A stretch of 64,000 nucleotides of DNA from Bacillus sp. 03113. GTDB taxonomy: Bacteria; Bacillota; Bacilli; Bacillales; Cytobacillaceae. The position numbers and the translations under genes were made by a program. Below, piece after piece: positions 55,364 to 64,000 of the stretch. Every line of letters begins with the position of its first letter. Position 1 is the first letter of the stretch. The stretch is taken from the NCBI RefSeq assembly GCF_006546985.1, contig NZ_ML637008.1:180266-244265 (forward strand), written 5' to 3'. The notes under the pieces were generated by a model. The model was not told the DNA's origin. It saw only the letters and a list, made by a program, of their open reading frames with translations, and did no database searches.

Positions 55364-56725
55364 ATGAAAGTCGTTAAATTTGGCGGTAGTTCACTGGCTT
55401 CAGGTGAGCAAGTAGAGAAAGTCTATAATATTGTTATATCTGATCCTGAGCGAAAAATAGTGGTCGTTTCTGCTCCTGGGAAACGCCATCCAGACGATAT
55501 AAAAGTAACAGATTTATTAATTAGCTGTGCTGAGAAGTATTTAAATGATGAAAATGCTAGCGATGTTTTCGAAACAATTATTAATAGATATAAAAGCATA
55601 GCAGAAGAACTGGGTCTCTCAAATGAAATCATTCAAAAAATAAGAGAAGATCTTTCGTCCCTGCTTAATGGTGATAAAAGCAAACCAGAATCTTTTATGG
55701 AAGCAGTGAAGGCTAGCGGCGAGGACAATAATGCAAAGCTAGTTGCAGCTTTCTTCGAGTATAAAGGATTAGAAGCACAGTATATTAATCCGAAAGAAGC
55801 CGGTTTATTAGTAAGTAACGAGCCGGGAAATGCTCAAGTACTGCCCGAGTCTTATGGGCGTTTATACGAGTTAAGAAATAAATCTGGTATTGTTGTTTTT
55901 CCTGGATTTTTTGGCTATAACATAGACGGCGATGTCGTGACCTTCTCACGCAGCGGTTCGGATATTACCGGTTCCATTCTAGCAAACGGTATTAAAGCTG
56001 ATCTATATGAAAACTTTACAGATGTAGATGCAGTTTATGCAGTTAATCCAAACATTGTAAATCAACCTAAGGAAATTCGTGAGCTTACTTATCGTGAAAT
56101 GCGAGAGTTATCCTATGCTGGTTTTTCTGTGTTTCATGATGAAGCACTTATTCCAGCCTTCCGTGCAGAGATTCCAGTAAATGTGAAAAATACGAATAAT
56201 CCAGAAGCACCCGGAACAAAAATAGTTAACATAAGGAAAAATACAAATGGTCCTGTAGTTGGGATTGCTAGTGATGAAGGGTTTTGCAGTATATACGTAA
56301 GTAAATATTTAATGAATAGAGAAATAGGTTTTGGCAGAAAAATTTTATTCATCCTAGAAGAATTTGGATTATCTTATGAACACATTCCTTCGGGTATTGA
56401 TGATATTACTATTATTTTAAGGCAAAATCAGATAGACGAGAAAATGGAAGAAAGCATTGTCAAAAGAATTATCGAGGATCTTGATGCAGATGAAGTAAAG
56501 GTTGAACATAATCTAGCTCTTATTATGCTCGTTGGTGAAGGCATGCGCCAAAATATTGGGACGATGGCAAGAGCATCAAAGGCATTAGCTGAAGCGAAAG
56601 TGAATATTGAAATGATTAACCAAGGCTCCTCAGAAGTAAGCATGATGTTTGGAGTAAAGGAAGCAGTAGAGAAAAAAGCAGTACAAGCACTATATGAAGA
56701 ATTTTTTGTAGGTGTAATGGTATAA
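55364..56725 (+). CDS. thrD: Aspartate kinase (YclM/ThrD type)
   Basis: 453 residues, matching Bacillus subtilis YclM (454). Kinase domain with KVVKFGGSSLASGEQV and VVSAPGKRHPDDIKVTDLL, FSRSGSDITGSILANGIKADLYENFTDVDAV, then two C-terminal ACT domains (about 300-450, GIASDEGFCSIYVSKYLM, LIMLVGEGMRQNIGTMARASKALAEAKVNIEMINQGSSEVSMMFGV). Phosphorylates aspartate at the head of the lysine/threonine/methionine pathway; the ACT pair indicates feedback control. A single gene. The 339-base upstream region shows no lysine riboswitch or T-box that I can recognise. Confidence 0.92.
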   Translation: MKVVKFGGSSLASGEQVEKVYNIVISDPERKIVVVSAPGKRHPDDIKVTDLLISCAEKYLNDENASDVFETIINRYKSIAEELGLSNEIIQKIREDLSSLLNGDKSKPESFMEAVKASGEDNNAKLVAAFFEYKGLEAQYINPKEAGLLVSNEPGNAQVLPESYGRLYELRNKSGIVVFPGFFGYNIDGDVVTFSRSGSDITGSILANGIKADLYENFTDVDAVYAVNPNIVNQPKEIRELTYREMRELSYAGFSVFHDEALIPAFRAEIPVNVKNTNNPEAPGTKIVNIRKNTNGPVVGIASDEGFCSIYVSKYLMNREIGFGRKILFILEEFGLSYEHIPSGIDDITIILRQNQIDEKMEESIVKRIIEDLDADEVKVEHNLALIMLVGEGMRQNIGTMARASKALAEAKVNIEMINQGSSEVSMMFGVKEAVEKKAVQALYEEFFVGVMV

Positions 56726-56767
56726 AAAACGAACTTTAATCTTTGTAAACAACTAATATTTCTATTT

Positions 56768-56799
56768 AAAAGAGGGTATCTAGATGCCCTCTTTTGTAT
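56768..56799 (+). terminator. Terminator after aspartate kinase
   Basis: AAAAGAGGG pairs with CCCTCTTTT, with ATCTAGAT palindromic in the middle. Confidence 0.9.
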
Positions 56800-56882
56800 T
56801 GTTCTAATACTTATTTTTCTATAGTGCTAATAATAAAAATAGTAAAATTTAGACATCTTACTAATTTTTGAAAAAGGTGATA

Positions 56883-56911
56883 TTGTATATATAAGTAAAT
56901 AAAGATATAAT
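56883..56911 (+). promoter_or_regulatory. Promoter of the art operon
   Basis: TTGTAT (56883-56888), 17 bases, TATAAT (56906-56911), about 124 bases before artP. No AhrC/ArgR box was identified with confidence. Confidence 0.6.
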
Positions 56912-57034
56912 GTTGTCGAAAGTACTTTTACATCAGCGTATTTAAACTAGATTGGTGAATAAGTATGTAGGACATTATTTTTTTTAAAATGAAAATTTTT
57001 GTAATATTTACAAAACTTAGGAGGCAATATAAAG

Positions 57035-57853
57035 ATGAAGAAGTTTTCTATTTTATCGCTTGCTCTTATTTTTGCTTTGATTCTATCTGCATGTGGGACA
57101 AGCAAAGATAAAGCGGAAGAGGGTGCTAGCAGCGGAGCAGATTCTAAAAAGACGTTGAGAGTCGTAACGGATGCTGCTTATGCACCATTTGAATACATGG
57201 ATAAAGGGAAAATTGTTGGTTTTGATGTCGATTTTCTTGAAGCGGTGGCAAAAGAAGCTGGCTACAAATATGAGCTTGTGCATGTAGGCTGGGACCCATT
57301 ATTTGTAGAAATTGATAAAAAGACAGCTGATATGGGTATTTCAGCTATTACAATTAACGACGAAAGAAAAGAATCGTATGATTTCTCAGTCCCATACTTT
57401 CTGTCAACAAATAAAATATTAGTGCCAGAAGGCAGCAATATTAAAAGTGCTAAAGATTTAGAAGGAAAAACGATCGCTGTTCAAAATGGAACAACTGGTC
57501 AAGAAGCAGTTGAAACTCTATTAGGTAAAAATAATAAAAATATTAAAAAGTTTGAAAACAACAATCTAGCAATCATGGAATTAGTGAACGGCGGAGCAGA
57601 TGCAGTTGTAGCAGATAATACCGTTGTTGAAGAATATGCTAAAAATAACCCAGATAAAAAATTAACCGTTATTGAAGATAAAGACAACTTCGCTTCTGAA
57701 TATTACGGTTTAATGTTTCCAAAAGGCAGCAAGATAAAAGCGGATATTGATAAAGCTATCAACGCGCTTTATGAAAATGGAACTTATTCAAAGATTTACA
57801 CAGAATGGTTTAAAACAGAAGCGGATGTAGAAAATTTAAAAGCACAGCAATAA
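57035..57853 (+). CDS. artP: Arginine ABC importer, substrate-binding lipoprotein
   Basis: 272 residues. Lipobox LSAC (cysteine 20), Ser/Gly-rich linker and a solute-binding family 3 domain (LRVVTDAAYAPFEYMDKGKIVGFDVDFLEAVAKEAG, MGISAITINDERKESYDFSVPYF, IAVQNGTTGQEAVE). Order and similarity match Bacillus YqiX (ArtP), which binds arginine at high affinity. ATG follows TAGGAGGC. It is followed not directly by the permease but by a 292-base spacer with four hairpins. Confidence 0.85.
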   Translation: MKKFSILSLALIFALILSACGTSKDKAEEGASSGADSKKTLRVVTDAAYAPFEYMDKGKIVGFDVDFLEAVAKEAGYKYELVHVGWDPLFVEIDKKTADMGISAITINDERKESYDFSVPYFLSTNKILVPEGSNIKSAKDLEGKTIAVQNGTTGQEAVETLLGKNNKNIKKFENNNLAIMELVNGGADAVVADNTVVEEYAKNNPDKKLTVIEDKDNFASEYYGLMFPKGSKIKADIDKAINALYENGTYSKIYTEWFKTEADVENLKAQQ

Positions 57854-57884
57854 TAATGAACTTTTAAAAAGACTTAGTAAAGAG

Positions 57885-58065
57885 TATTGTTGAAAAAGCG
57901 ATTTTTGAATCATTCGTGTGAAACATTCTTTCACACGCCTTGAAGCGTAGTTTCAAGGTAGCAGAATCTTCATGAACAGCTAGGAGCAAGCTCGCTTACT
58001 CTAGCTGTTCATGAAGATTCTGCTAAATGATTCAATAATCAACAGAGTTATTTAACATAGCCTAT
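57885..58065. mobile_element. Hairpin-rich MITE-like element between artP and artQ
   Basis: Three hairpins follow in a row: CGTGTGAAA/TTTCACACG (57915-57937), CCTTGAA/TTCAAGG (57938-57958), and a perfect 23-base stem from AGCAGAATCTTCATGAACAG (57960-57982 with 58002-58024, 19-base loop). Outside, GTTGAAAAAGCGATTTTTGAATCA at the left and TGATTCAATAATCAACAG at the right are imperfect inverted ends. The right end AGTTATTTAACATAGCCT recurs inverted at 9868. No transposase. Confidence 0.7.
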
Positions 58066-58085
58066 AAAAAAGAGTAGGAATAGTG

Positions 58086-58124
58086 AAATTGCGTAACTCT
58101 AAACAAAAGTGTTACGCAATTTTT
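58086..58124 (+). terminator. Intrinsic terminator inside the art operon
   Basis: AATTGCGTAAC pairs perfectly with GTTACGCAATT, followed by TTT, 22 bases before artQ. It would let only part of the transcripts reach artQR, unless artQR has its own promoter. Confidence 0.85.
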
Positions 58125-58145
58125 CGGTTTAAGGAGTGAATTTAA

Positions 58146-58802
58146 ATGGATTTTCGAATGGATATTATCGTCGAGTATGCCCCTTTTCTAATTAAAGGAA
58201 CTTTACTAACAATTGGGTTATCCATTGCTGGAATTGTGATTGGAACCGTTTTAGGTCTTTTAATAGGATTAGGAAAATTAATGAAAAATAGAGTTCTTGC
58301 TTTTCCTTTTGTATGCTATATTACATTTTTTCGAGGAACTCCGCTATTAGTTCAAATTTTTATTATCCATTTTGGTGTAGTGCCTCTATTTATTGATGGT
58401 ACAAATGGGATAGCTACAGGAATTATTGCTCTTTCTTTAAATGCTGCAGCTTATATCGCTGAGATCTTTAGAGCAGGAATACAATCAATTGATAAGGGGC
58501 AAATGGAGGCGGCACGTTCTCTTGGAATGAACCATGTACAAGCTATGCGATATGTTATATTGCCTCAGTCTATAAAAAGAATGATCCCCCCTCTTGGCAA
58601 TGAGTTTGTTGTCTTGATTAAAGATTCATCATTAGTTTCTGCTGTAGCAACCCCAGAGCTCATGTATTGGGGAAGAGCGATGGGAGCACAATATTTCCGT
58701 GTATGGGAGCCATACTTAACAGCGGCTTTAATCTATCTAATATTAACTCTTTCTTTAAGCTTCGTGCTAAATCGTCTTGAAAGAAGGTTGGCAACAGAAT
58801 GA
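58146..58802 (+). CDS. artQ: Arginine ABC importer, permease
   Basis: 218 residues, five or so helices, [15 protein letters not shown] and the EAA loop ([25 protein letters not shown]). Matches Bacillus YqiY. ATG follows AAGGAGTG. It overlaps artR by 4 bases (translational coupling). Forms the membrane channel for ArtP-bound arginine, probably as a homodimer. Confidence 0.87.
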   Translation: MDFRMDIIVEYAPFLIKGTLLTIGLSIAGIVIGTVLGLLIGLGKLMKNRVLAFPFVCYITFFRGTPLLVQIFIIHFGVVPLFIDGTNGIATGIIALSLNAAAYIAEIFRAGIQSIDKGQMEAARSLGMNHVQAMRYVILPQSIKRMIPPLGNEFVVLIKDSSLVSAVATPELMYWGRAMGAQYFRVWEPYLTAALIYLILTLSLSFVLNRLERRLATE

Positions 58803-59521
58803 TAAAGGTTGAAAATTTAAAGAAATCGTTTGGGGATAATGAGGTATTGAAAGATATAAATGCTGAGATTCAGCCGCAAGAGGTTGTTGTGGTTATCGGT
58901 CCATCCGGATCAGGAAAATCAACGTTTCTAAGATGTATTAATCAATTAGAAACAATTACAGCTGGTCGTATTTTAATTGAGGGTGTAGATTTAACGGACA
59001 AAAAAACAGATATTAATCTAATTAGAGCAGATGTAGGAATGGTCTTTCAACAATTTAATCTTTTCCCACATATGACGGTGATTGATAATATTATGCTGTC
59101 GCCAACAAAGGTTAAAAAAATAGCAAAGGATGTTGCGAAGGAAAAGGGGATGGAGCTTCTCCGCAAGGTAGGTTTAGAGGATAAGGCAAATGTATATCCT
59201 GATTCACTATCAGGTGGACAAAAACAGCGTGTTGCAATTGCAAGAGCTCTTGCCATGGAACCGAAAATTATGCTGTTTGATGAGCCGACCTCAGCACTAG
59301 ATCCAGAAATGGTCGGAGAAGTGCTAGAGGTTATGAAGCAGCTAGCAAAAGAAGGAATGACAATGGTTGTTGTGACTCATGAAATGGGTTTTGCACGAGA
59401 GGTAGGCGATCGAGTCATTTTCATGGATGGCGGATTTATTGTGGAGGAAAATATTCCAGGCGAACTATTTGGTAATCCACGTGAAAACAGGACTAAATCC
59501 TTCCTAAGTAAAGTGCTTTAG
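58799..59521 (+). CDS. artR: Arginine ABC importer, ATP-binding subunit
   Basis: 240 residues, the length of Bacillus YqiZ. Walker [11 protein letters not shown]-loop [13 protein letters not shown], signature [16 protein letters not shown], Walker [13 protein letters not shown], switch [10 protein letters not shown]. Start ATG overlaps the artQ stop. Last gene of the art unit, followed by a terminator. Confidence 0.9.
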   Translation: MIKVENLKKSFGDNEVLKDINAEIQPQEVVVVIGPSGSGKSTFLRCINQLETITAGRILIEGVDLTDKKTDINLIRADVGMVFQQFNLFPHMTVIDNIMLSPTKVKKIAKDVAKEKGMELLRKVGLEDKANVYPDSLSGGQKQRVAIARALAMEPKIMLFDEPTSALDPEMVGEVLEVMKQLAKEGMTMVVVTHEMGFAREVGDRVIFMDGGFIVEENIPGELFGNPRENRTKSFLSKVL

Positions 59522-59554
59522 TAAAAAAAATAAATAACAGTATGACATAATACG

Positions 59555-59608
59555 ACTCCTTAAAGAAGACTTGTTTCATTTTATAGTCTTTTATAAGGAG
59601 TTATTTTC
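59555..59608 (+). terminator. Terminator of the art operon
   Basis: ACTCCTTA (59555-59562) pairs with TAAGGAGT (59594-59601), with AGACT/AGTCT inside, followed by TATTTT. Confidence 0.75.
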
Positions 59609-60430
59609 ATTCCAAAATATACTTGTATAATAATTACTTTGTGAATTGAAATAGTAATTAATAGACTGTGAAATAATGGATGTATCTCCTGGGAAAATTC
59701 TAAAACTGCTGTTTATACTATGATAAAACAATCACCTAAGTTTGGCTAAAAGTGGGTTTGTTTCATTATTGGATTATGACAATTAGTGATTGTGTTAAAT
59801 ATTCTGACAATCATTTATTTTACATAAAAAAGTTACAGGTGTCACGACACCAAAAACTGATATAAAAAGACATTTTAAAAAAACAATGTTAGAAAATCTT
59901 ACATTATTAAATAAAAAATTCTTTTAAAAGAAATCGTTTCCAATCCTTTTGTAATAAGGAATTGTGTTAATTAAATAGTTTTTACCTAGAGAAATATTGG
60001 AAAAATGTTATTGAGATAATTAAAAAAATTCAGTATACTCAATAATTAGTAAGCGGTAGTTAAATACTATCAATATCTATATAACATATAATTTTCCTAT
60101 ACTTGAAAAAAATGTCGTATAACCAAATTTAATATTTGCTTCCAAGGATAATCTTATTCCTAAAAACGACAATTATTTCTATTTTATCCTTTTAAACAGT
60201 TAATAATAATAAATGGAAAATATTATTAACTTTAAAGTAATTATCCATAATAAGTGTAACTTAATACTTTTTCAATAAAATGAATCATTATGTTGTTGAA
60301 TAAGATTTATTTATATGCTTTTTTCATGAAAAATTAGAATACTAAAAAAGTAGACAATTTTAAATTGGAATAGTAATAAAGTGTTATATTTTCTTACATA
60401 GTAACTAGATTATTGAGGAGGGGAATATTT
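59609..60430. other. Long AT-rich non-coding spacer
   Basis: About 820 bases with many stops in all frames and very low GC. I see no gene, hairpin with tail, known riboswitch or clear promoter. It presumably holds the control region of the amidohydrolase-opp operon. Confidence 0.5.
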
Positions 60431-61639
60431 ATGTTGACAAATTGGTATGAACAATTAGAAGGTATGTTTGATCAAATGGTAGAGTGGCGAAGATATTTAC
60501 ATCAGCACCCTGAGTTATCCTTTCAAGAAATTGAAACGCCCAAAATGATTGCTTCTATATTAGAAAGCTATGGAATTGACGTTCGTAGTAATGTAGGAGG
60601 CAGAGGAGTAGTAGGTAAAATAGTAGGGGAGAAGCCTGGAAAAACCATTGCTTTACGGGCAGACTTCGATGCATTGCCTATTCAAGATGAAAAGGATGTA
60701 CCTTATAAGTCTACTGTTGATGGTGTTATGCATGCATGTGGCCATGATGGCCACACAGCAACATTGCTTGCGGTCGCGAAGGTGTTAAGTGAACAGCGAG
60801 ATCAGCTTGCTGGTAATGTCGTTCTTCTCCATCAGCATGCTGAAGAGCTAGCTCCTGGAGGAGCAATAGCTATGATAGAAGACGGTTGCTTAGATGGAGT
60901 TGACTTTGTATTTGGATCTCATTTAGCCTCAAGAGCTCCCCTCGGTACATATGCGTATAGAAGTGGCTTTTCTCAGGCTGCAGCTGATGCGTTTGAAATA
61001 AAAGTTTTAGGTAAAGGAGGCCATGGTGCTTCGCCCCATGAAACAGTTGATGCTGTCGTGATTGGGTCACAGATCGTTAATCAACTTCAAAACATAGTTA
61101 GCAGACAAGTGAATCCATTGAAATCAGCTGTCGTAACAATTGGTTCTTTCCATGCTGGAAACGCATCAAATGTAATCGCTGATTCAGCTATTCTAAAAGG
61201 GACCGTTAGAACCTTCGACAAAGAAGTACAGGATCATATTGAAAAAGAATTAAAACATATCGTAAACAGCATTTGTTCAAGCTTTCACGCAAGCTGTGAA
61301 ATTAAATATAACAGAGGCTATCCAGCTGTCTTTAACCACGAAGAAGAAACGAAAGTTTTTGTTGATGTTATCAAAAATACATTAAATGAAGAGATGTTGG
61401 TAGAAGCAGATCCAATCATGGGAAGTGAAGATTTTGCTTATTATTTACAGCATAAACCAGGAATGTTCTTTCATACAGGTGCAAGGAATGATGAAATAGG
61501 AGCGAATTTCCCTCACCATCATCCTAAATTTGATTTTGATGAAAGAGCAATGATTTATGCAGGGAAAGCGTTGCTTAGTTTAGTTCATCATTATGTTTCA
61601 GCGAATGTTAAAGCTGAGGTAGCTGAGTCAACTAATTAA
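60431..61639 (+). CDS. M20-family N-acyl-amino acid/peptide amidohydrolase
   Basis: 402 residues from the ATG after GAGGAGGGG; an upstream in-frame TTG at 60413 overlaps that site. Zinc peptidase motifs HPELSFQEIET, ALRADFDALPIQDE, MHACGHDGHTATLL, LLHQHAEELAPGGA, dimerisation domain with GKGGHGASPHETVDAV, and PIMGSEDFAYYLQ. It belongs to the IAA-amino acid hydrolase/N-acyl-L-amino acid amidohydrolase group, only distantly similar to the gene at 28550. It lies 25 bases before an oligopeptide importer operon, so it probably trims imported N-acylated amino acids or peptides. Confidence 0.85.
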   Translation: MLTNWYEQLEGMFDQMVEWRRYLHQHPELSFQEIETPKMIASILESYGIDVRSNVGGRGVVGKIVGEKPGKTIALRADFDALPIQDEKDVPYKSTVDGVMHACGHDGHTATLLAVAKVLSEQRDQLAGNVVLLHQHAEELAPGGAIAMIEDGCLDGVDFVFGSHLASRAPLGTYAYRSGFSQAAADAFEIKVLGKGGHGASPHETVDAVVIGSQIVNQLQNIVSRQVNPLKSAVVTIGSFHAGNASNVIADSAILKGTVRTFDKEVQDHIEKELKHIVNSICSSFHASCEIKYNRGYPAVFNHEEETKVFVDVIKNTLNEEMLVEADPIMGSEDFAYYLQHKPGMFFHTGARNDEIGANFPHHHPKFDFDERAMIYAGKALLSLVHHYVSANVKAEVAESTN

Positions 61640-61664
61640 TTAAAAGAACTGCGGGGGTGTTGAA

Positions 61665-62687
61665 GTGGTACAAAACTTTTTAGAGGTAAACAAGCTGCAA
61701 ACCGCTTTTAATACTGAAAAAGGGGAAGTTATATCTGTAGAAGAAGTTACGTTTTATTTAAAGCCAGGAGAGACGATTGGGATTGTAGGAGAATCTGGAT
61801 GTGGCAAGAGTGTTACCTCTCTTTCTATTATGCGCCTCCTTGGGAAGCACGGATATATTAAACAAGGATCAATTCTTTTAGATGGGAAGGATTTAACAAA
61901 ATTATCAGAGGCAGAAATGAGACATATACGGGGTAATGAAATTTCGATGATTTTTCAGGAACCGATGACTTCTTTAAACCCTGTTTTTACAATTGGAAAT
62001 CAAATGATGGAATCCATCAAGCTCCATTTAAAACTTGGAAAAAAAGAAGCAAAACAATATGCGATTGAAATGTTAAAAAAGGTAGGAATCCCAAGAGCTG
62101 AACAGATCATCAATGAGTATCCGCATGCGTTATCAGGGGGGATGAGGCAAAGGGTTATGATTGCAATGGCTTTATCCTGTAAACCAAAGCTATTAATTGC
62201 GGATGAACCGACTACAGCATTAGATGTCACTATCCAAGCTCAAATATTAGAACTAATGAAAGGTCTAAGGGAGGATTCTAATACAGCGATTATGATGATC
62301 ACGCATGACCTTGGGGTTATTGCGGAAATGGCTGATAAAGTCATGGTTATGTATGCTGGACAAGTAGTAGAGGAAGCAGATGTATTTACTTTATTTGATG
62401 AACCAAAGCATCCTTATACAAAAGGATTAATCGCATCAATTCCTCATTTGGACTACGACAGTGATACAAGGCTGTATTCTATTCCTGGGACAGTCCCGAC
62501 ACTTCAACTAATGCCTAAAGGCTGTCGTTTTCATACAAGATGTCCTTATGCTATGGAGAAATGTGCCACTGAAAAGCCGCCTCATTTACCTGTAGATGAA
62601 AAAAGAGAACATAAAGTACGCTGCTGGTTATATGAGGATGAACAACAGAAGCTTAATATAATGGATGGAAGCGAGGTTCATGTATGA
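61665..62687 (+). CDS. oppD: Oligopeptide ABC importer ATPase, OppD/DppD type
   Basis: 340 residues from a GTG start (GCGGGGGTG upstream). Walker A GESGCGKSV, Q-loop FQEPMTSLNP, signature LSGGMRQRVMIAMAL, Walker B LLIADEPTTALD, switch MITHDLGV, and the C-terminal oligopeptide-transporter domain with cysteine cluster (GCRFHTRCPYAMEKC, VRCWLY). Overlaps oppF by 4 bases. Powers di-/oligopeptide or N-acyl-peptide import together with OppF. Confidence 0.9.
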   Translation: MVQNFLEVNKLQTAFNTEKGEVISVEEVTFYLKPGETIGIVGESGCGKSVTSLSIMRLLGKHGYIKQGSILLDGKDLTKLSEAEMRHIRGNEISMIFQEPMTSLNPVFTIGNQMMESIKLHLKLGKKEAKQYAIEMLKKVGIPRAEQIINEYPHALSGGMRQRVMIAMALSCKPKLLIADEPTTALDVTIQAQILELMKGLREDSNTAIMMITHDLGVIAEMADKVMVMYAGQVVEEADVFTLFDEPKHPYTKGLIASIPHLDYDSDTRLYSIPGTVPTLQLMPKGCRFHTRCPYAMEKCATEKPPHLPVDEKREHKVRCWLYEDEQQKLNIMDGSEVHV

Positions 62688-63694
62688 GTGTAATTTTGGA
62701 AGAAACAGGTGCTAAATTATCAAATGGAGTTGAACCTCTAGTTGAAATTCAAAATTTAAAAAAATACTATCCTATTAAAAAAGGGATTTTGTCTAAAACC
62801 GTTGGGCATGTAAAGGCTGTTGATGGTTTGAATTTTAATATTTATCCTGGTGAAACCATTTCGTTAGTGGGAGAGTCAGGCTGTGGAAAATCAACTACAG
62901 GTCGAGCAATTGTACAGCTAGATCCTCAAACAGAAGGGAAAATTCTGTTTGAAGGGAAGGATTTATCTACTCTTAAAACGAGTGAATTAAGAAAAATGAG
63001 AACACAGATGCAAATCATTTTTCAAGATCCGTATTCTTCATTAAATCCAAGAAATAGGATTGGAGACCTATTAGCTGAGCCTTTGTTAGCCCATCAGCTT
63101 GCAACAAAAAGTGATGTTTATCGAAAAGTAGATGATATTCTCGAAACGGTTGGATTGACAAAGCATCATCGTAACCGATATCCTCATGAATTTTCAGGTG
63201 GACAACGTCAACGGATCGGAATTGCAAGAGCACTAATCTTAAATCCAAAGCTTATCGTCTGTGATGAACCCGTTTCGGCACTCGATGTTTCGATTCAAGC
63301 TCAAGTTTTAAATCTATTAAAAGATTTGCAGCAAAAGTTTCAATTAACCTATCTATTTATTGCACATGGTCTTGGAGCGGTTAAATATATAAGCGACCGT
63401 ATTGCTGTTATGTACCTTGGGAAAATTGTGGAAATAGGAAAAACAGAAGAAATCTTCCGTCATCCAAAGCACCCTTATACACAAATCTTATTAAGTGCAT
63501 ATCCAATTCCAAATCCTCATCTACGGAACAGGGAGAAAATGGTGATTGAAGGGGATGTACCGAGTCCAGCGAATCCACCAAAGGGCTGCAGTTTTCATAC
63601 GCGCTGCCCATTTGCTCAAGCGATCTGTAAAGAGCAAACACCAAGTCTTGTTGGGGACAAGCATTCAGTAGCCTGTCACTTTCCATTATCTTAA
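62684..63694 (+). CDS. oppF: Oligopeptide ABC importer ATPase, OppF/DppF type
   Basis: 336 residues. Walker A GESGCGKST, Q-loop IFQDPYSSLNPR, signature FSGGQRQRIGIARAL, Walker B LIVCDEPVSALD, C-terminal GCSFHTRCPFAQAIC. The switch region reads FIAHGLGAVKYIS, with Gly where most relatives have Asp (AHDL), next to the catalytic His; the effect is uncertain. Starts within oppD and is followed 19 bases later by the permease gene. Confidence 0.9.
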   Translation: MSVILEETGAKLSNGVEPLVEIQNLKKYYPIKKGILSKTVGHVKAVDGLNFNIYPGETISLVGESGCGKSTTGRAIVQLDPQTEGKILFEGKDLSTLKTSELRKMRTQMQIIFQDPYSSLNPRNRIGDLLAEPLLAHQLATKSDVYRKVDDILETVGLTKHHRNRYPHEFSGGQRQRIGIARALILNPKLIVCDEPVSALDVSIQAQVLNLLKDLQQKFQLTYLFIAHGLGAVKYISDRIAVMYLGKIVEIGKTEEIFRHPKHPYTQILLSAYPIPNPHLRNREKMVIEGDVPSPANPPKGCSFHTRCPFAQAICKEQTPSLVGDKHSVACHFPLS

Positions 63695-63713
63695 AGCAAA
63701 GGAGGTTTTCGTT

Positions 63714-64000
63714 TTGTTTCAATATATACTTCGCCGTATCTTAATTGCCATTCCAGTGTTATTAGGAGTGACGATCTTTAACTTTTTTATTATTAATCTT
63801 GCACCAGGAAACCCGGTTGATATGTATGTAAATCCAGACACCACTCAAGCAGATATTGATGCTAAAAAAGAAGCGCTTGGATTAAACGATCCAATTATTG
63901 TTCAATATTGGCATTGGCTGCAAAATCTTTTGAAGGGGGATTTTGGATTCTCTTATACCACGTATGAACCGGTTGCAAATTTGATCGCCGATCGCGTGGG
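63714..64000 (+). CDS. oppB: Oligopeptide ABC importer permease OppB/DppB type, cut by the window edge
   Basis: The first 95 codons are present, from a TTG start with AAAGGAGG upstream. First membrane helix (YILRRILIAIPVLLGVTIFNFF) followed by the typical FFIINLAPGNPVD, KKEALGLNDPIIVQYWHW and KGDFGFSYTTYEPV. The family is normally about 310 residues, so roughly two thirds lies beyond the edge, presumably followed by oppC and oppA. Confidence 0.88.
   Translation, partial: MFQYILRRILIAIPVLLGVTIFNFFIINLAPGNPVDMYVNPDTTQADIDAKKEALGLNDPIIVQYWHWLQNLLKGDFGFSYTTYEPVANLIADRV

Noticed and set aside
57885-58124. Small RNA gene between artP and artQ
   Set aside because: No separate promoter was found, and the hairpins have the inverted ends of a repeated element with another end at 9868.

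Overview
The window looks like chromosomal DNA of a low-GC, Gram-positive, endospore-former-type Bacillaceae (Bacillus sensu lato). Support comes from the strong AGGAGG-type ribosome binding sites with frequent TTG/GTG starts, close relatives of Bacillus genes (ArtPQR/YqiXYZ, YclM-type aspartokinase, YesMN-type regulators, YitT and YczE membrane proteins, YwbD-type methyltransferase, BmrA-type exporter), CcpA-like cre sites, and several families of Bacillus-type intergenic repeats. No tRNA, rRNA, CRISPR array, prophage or complete insertion sequence was seen.

Layout. 1-9.7 kb is a putrescine/GABA catabolic island: a dispersed repeat, putrescine aminotransferase (patA), a PuuP-type importer, a GntR/FCD regulator with two palindromic operators, a GabT-type aminotransferase, a polar amino acid ABC importer and one aldehyde dehydrogenase. 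9.7-12.6 kb holds small mobile elements, a YitT protein whose promoter/operator copies that of the importer, and an rRNA methyltransferase. 12.8-21.6 kb is a fructan locus: YesMN two-component system, lipid-anchored GH32 fructanase, and a sugar ABC importer without its own ATPase. 21.7-27.7 kb has a quinone-reductase-like MDR protein with a divergent HxlR regulator, YczE and YitT proteins, and an MHYT-PAS-GGDEF-EAL c-di-GMP enzyme with a frameshifted C-terminus. 28.5-31.7 kb is a three-gene operon matching the N-succinyl route that converts D- to L-amino acids. 31.7-33.1 kb is a PfoR/EIIC-like membrane protein behind a long structured leader. 33.3-37.3 kb (minus) is an operon of a SnoaL-like protein, a two-component system and an ABC exporter. 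37.4-38.9 kb is a broken LacY/CscB-type permease with cre-like sites. Then come an amino acid racemase, an FNT channel, a TPR protein with a degenerate dynamin-like GTPase domain, and a GlnRS gene bracketed by direct repeats. 46.1-49.8 kb is a PadR-HAAS-DUF4173 membrane cluster. 50.0-53.4 kb is the ATP-grasp / alpha-E / transglutaminase trio, a predicted peptide-modification system with no settled function. 53.4-64 kb has a small basic protein, an MFS pump, aspartokinase, the arginine importer artPQR interrupted by a hairpin-rich element, an M20 amidohydrolase and the start of an opp oligopeptide importer operon running off the right edge.

How the parts fit. Much of the window is nitrogen and carbon scavenging: polyamines, GABA, arginine, peptides, D-amino acids and fructans, each with its importer beside the catabolic enzyme. 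The least explained items are the TPR/pseudo-dynamin protein, the ATP-grasp/alpha-E/transglutaminase trio, the structured leader before the PfoR-like gene, the operator shared by the putrescine importer and a YitT protein, and the nested non-autonomous IS200/IS605-like elements in the repeats flanking glnS.
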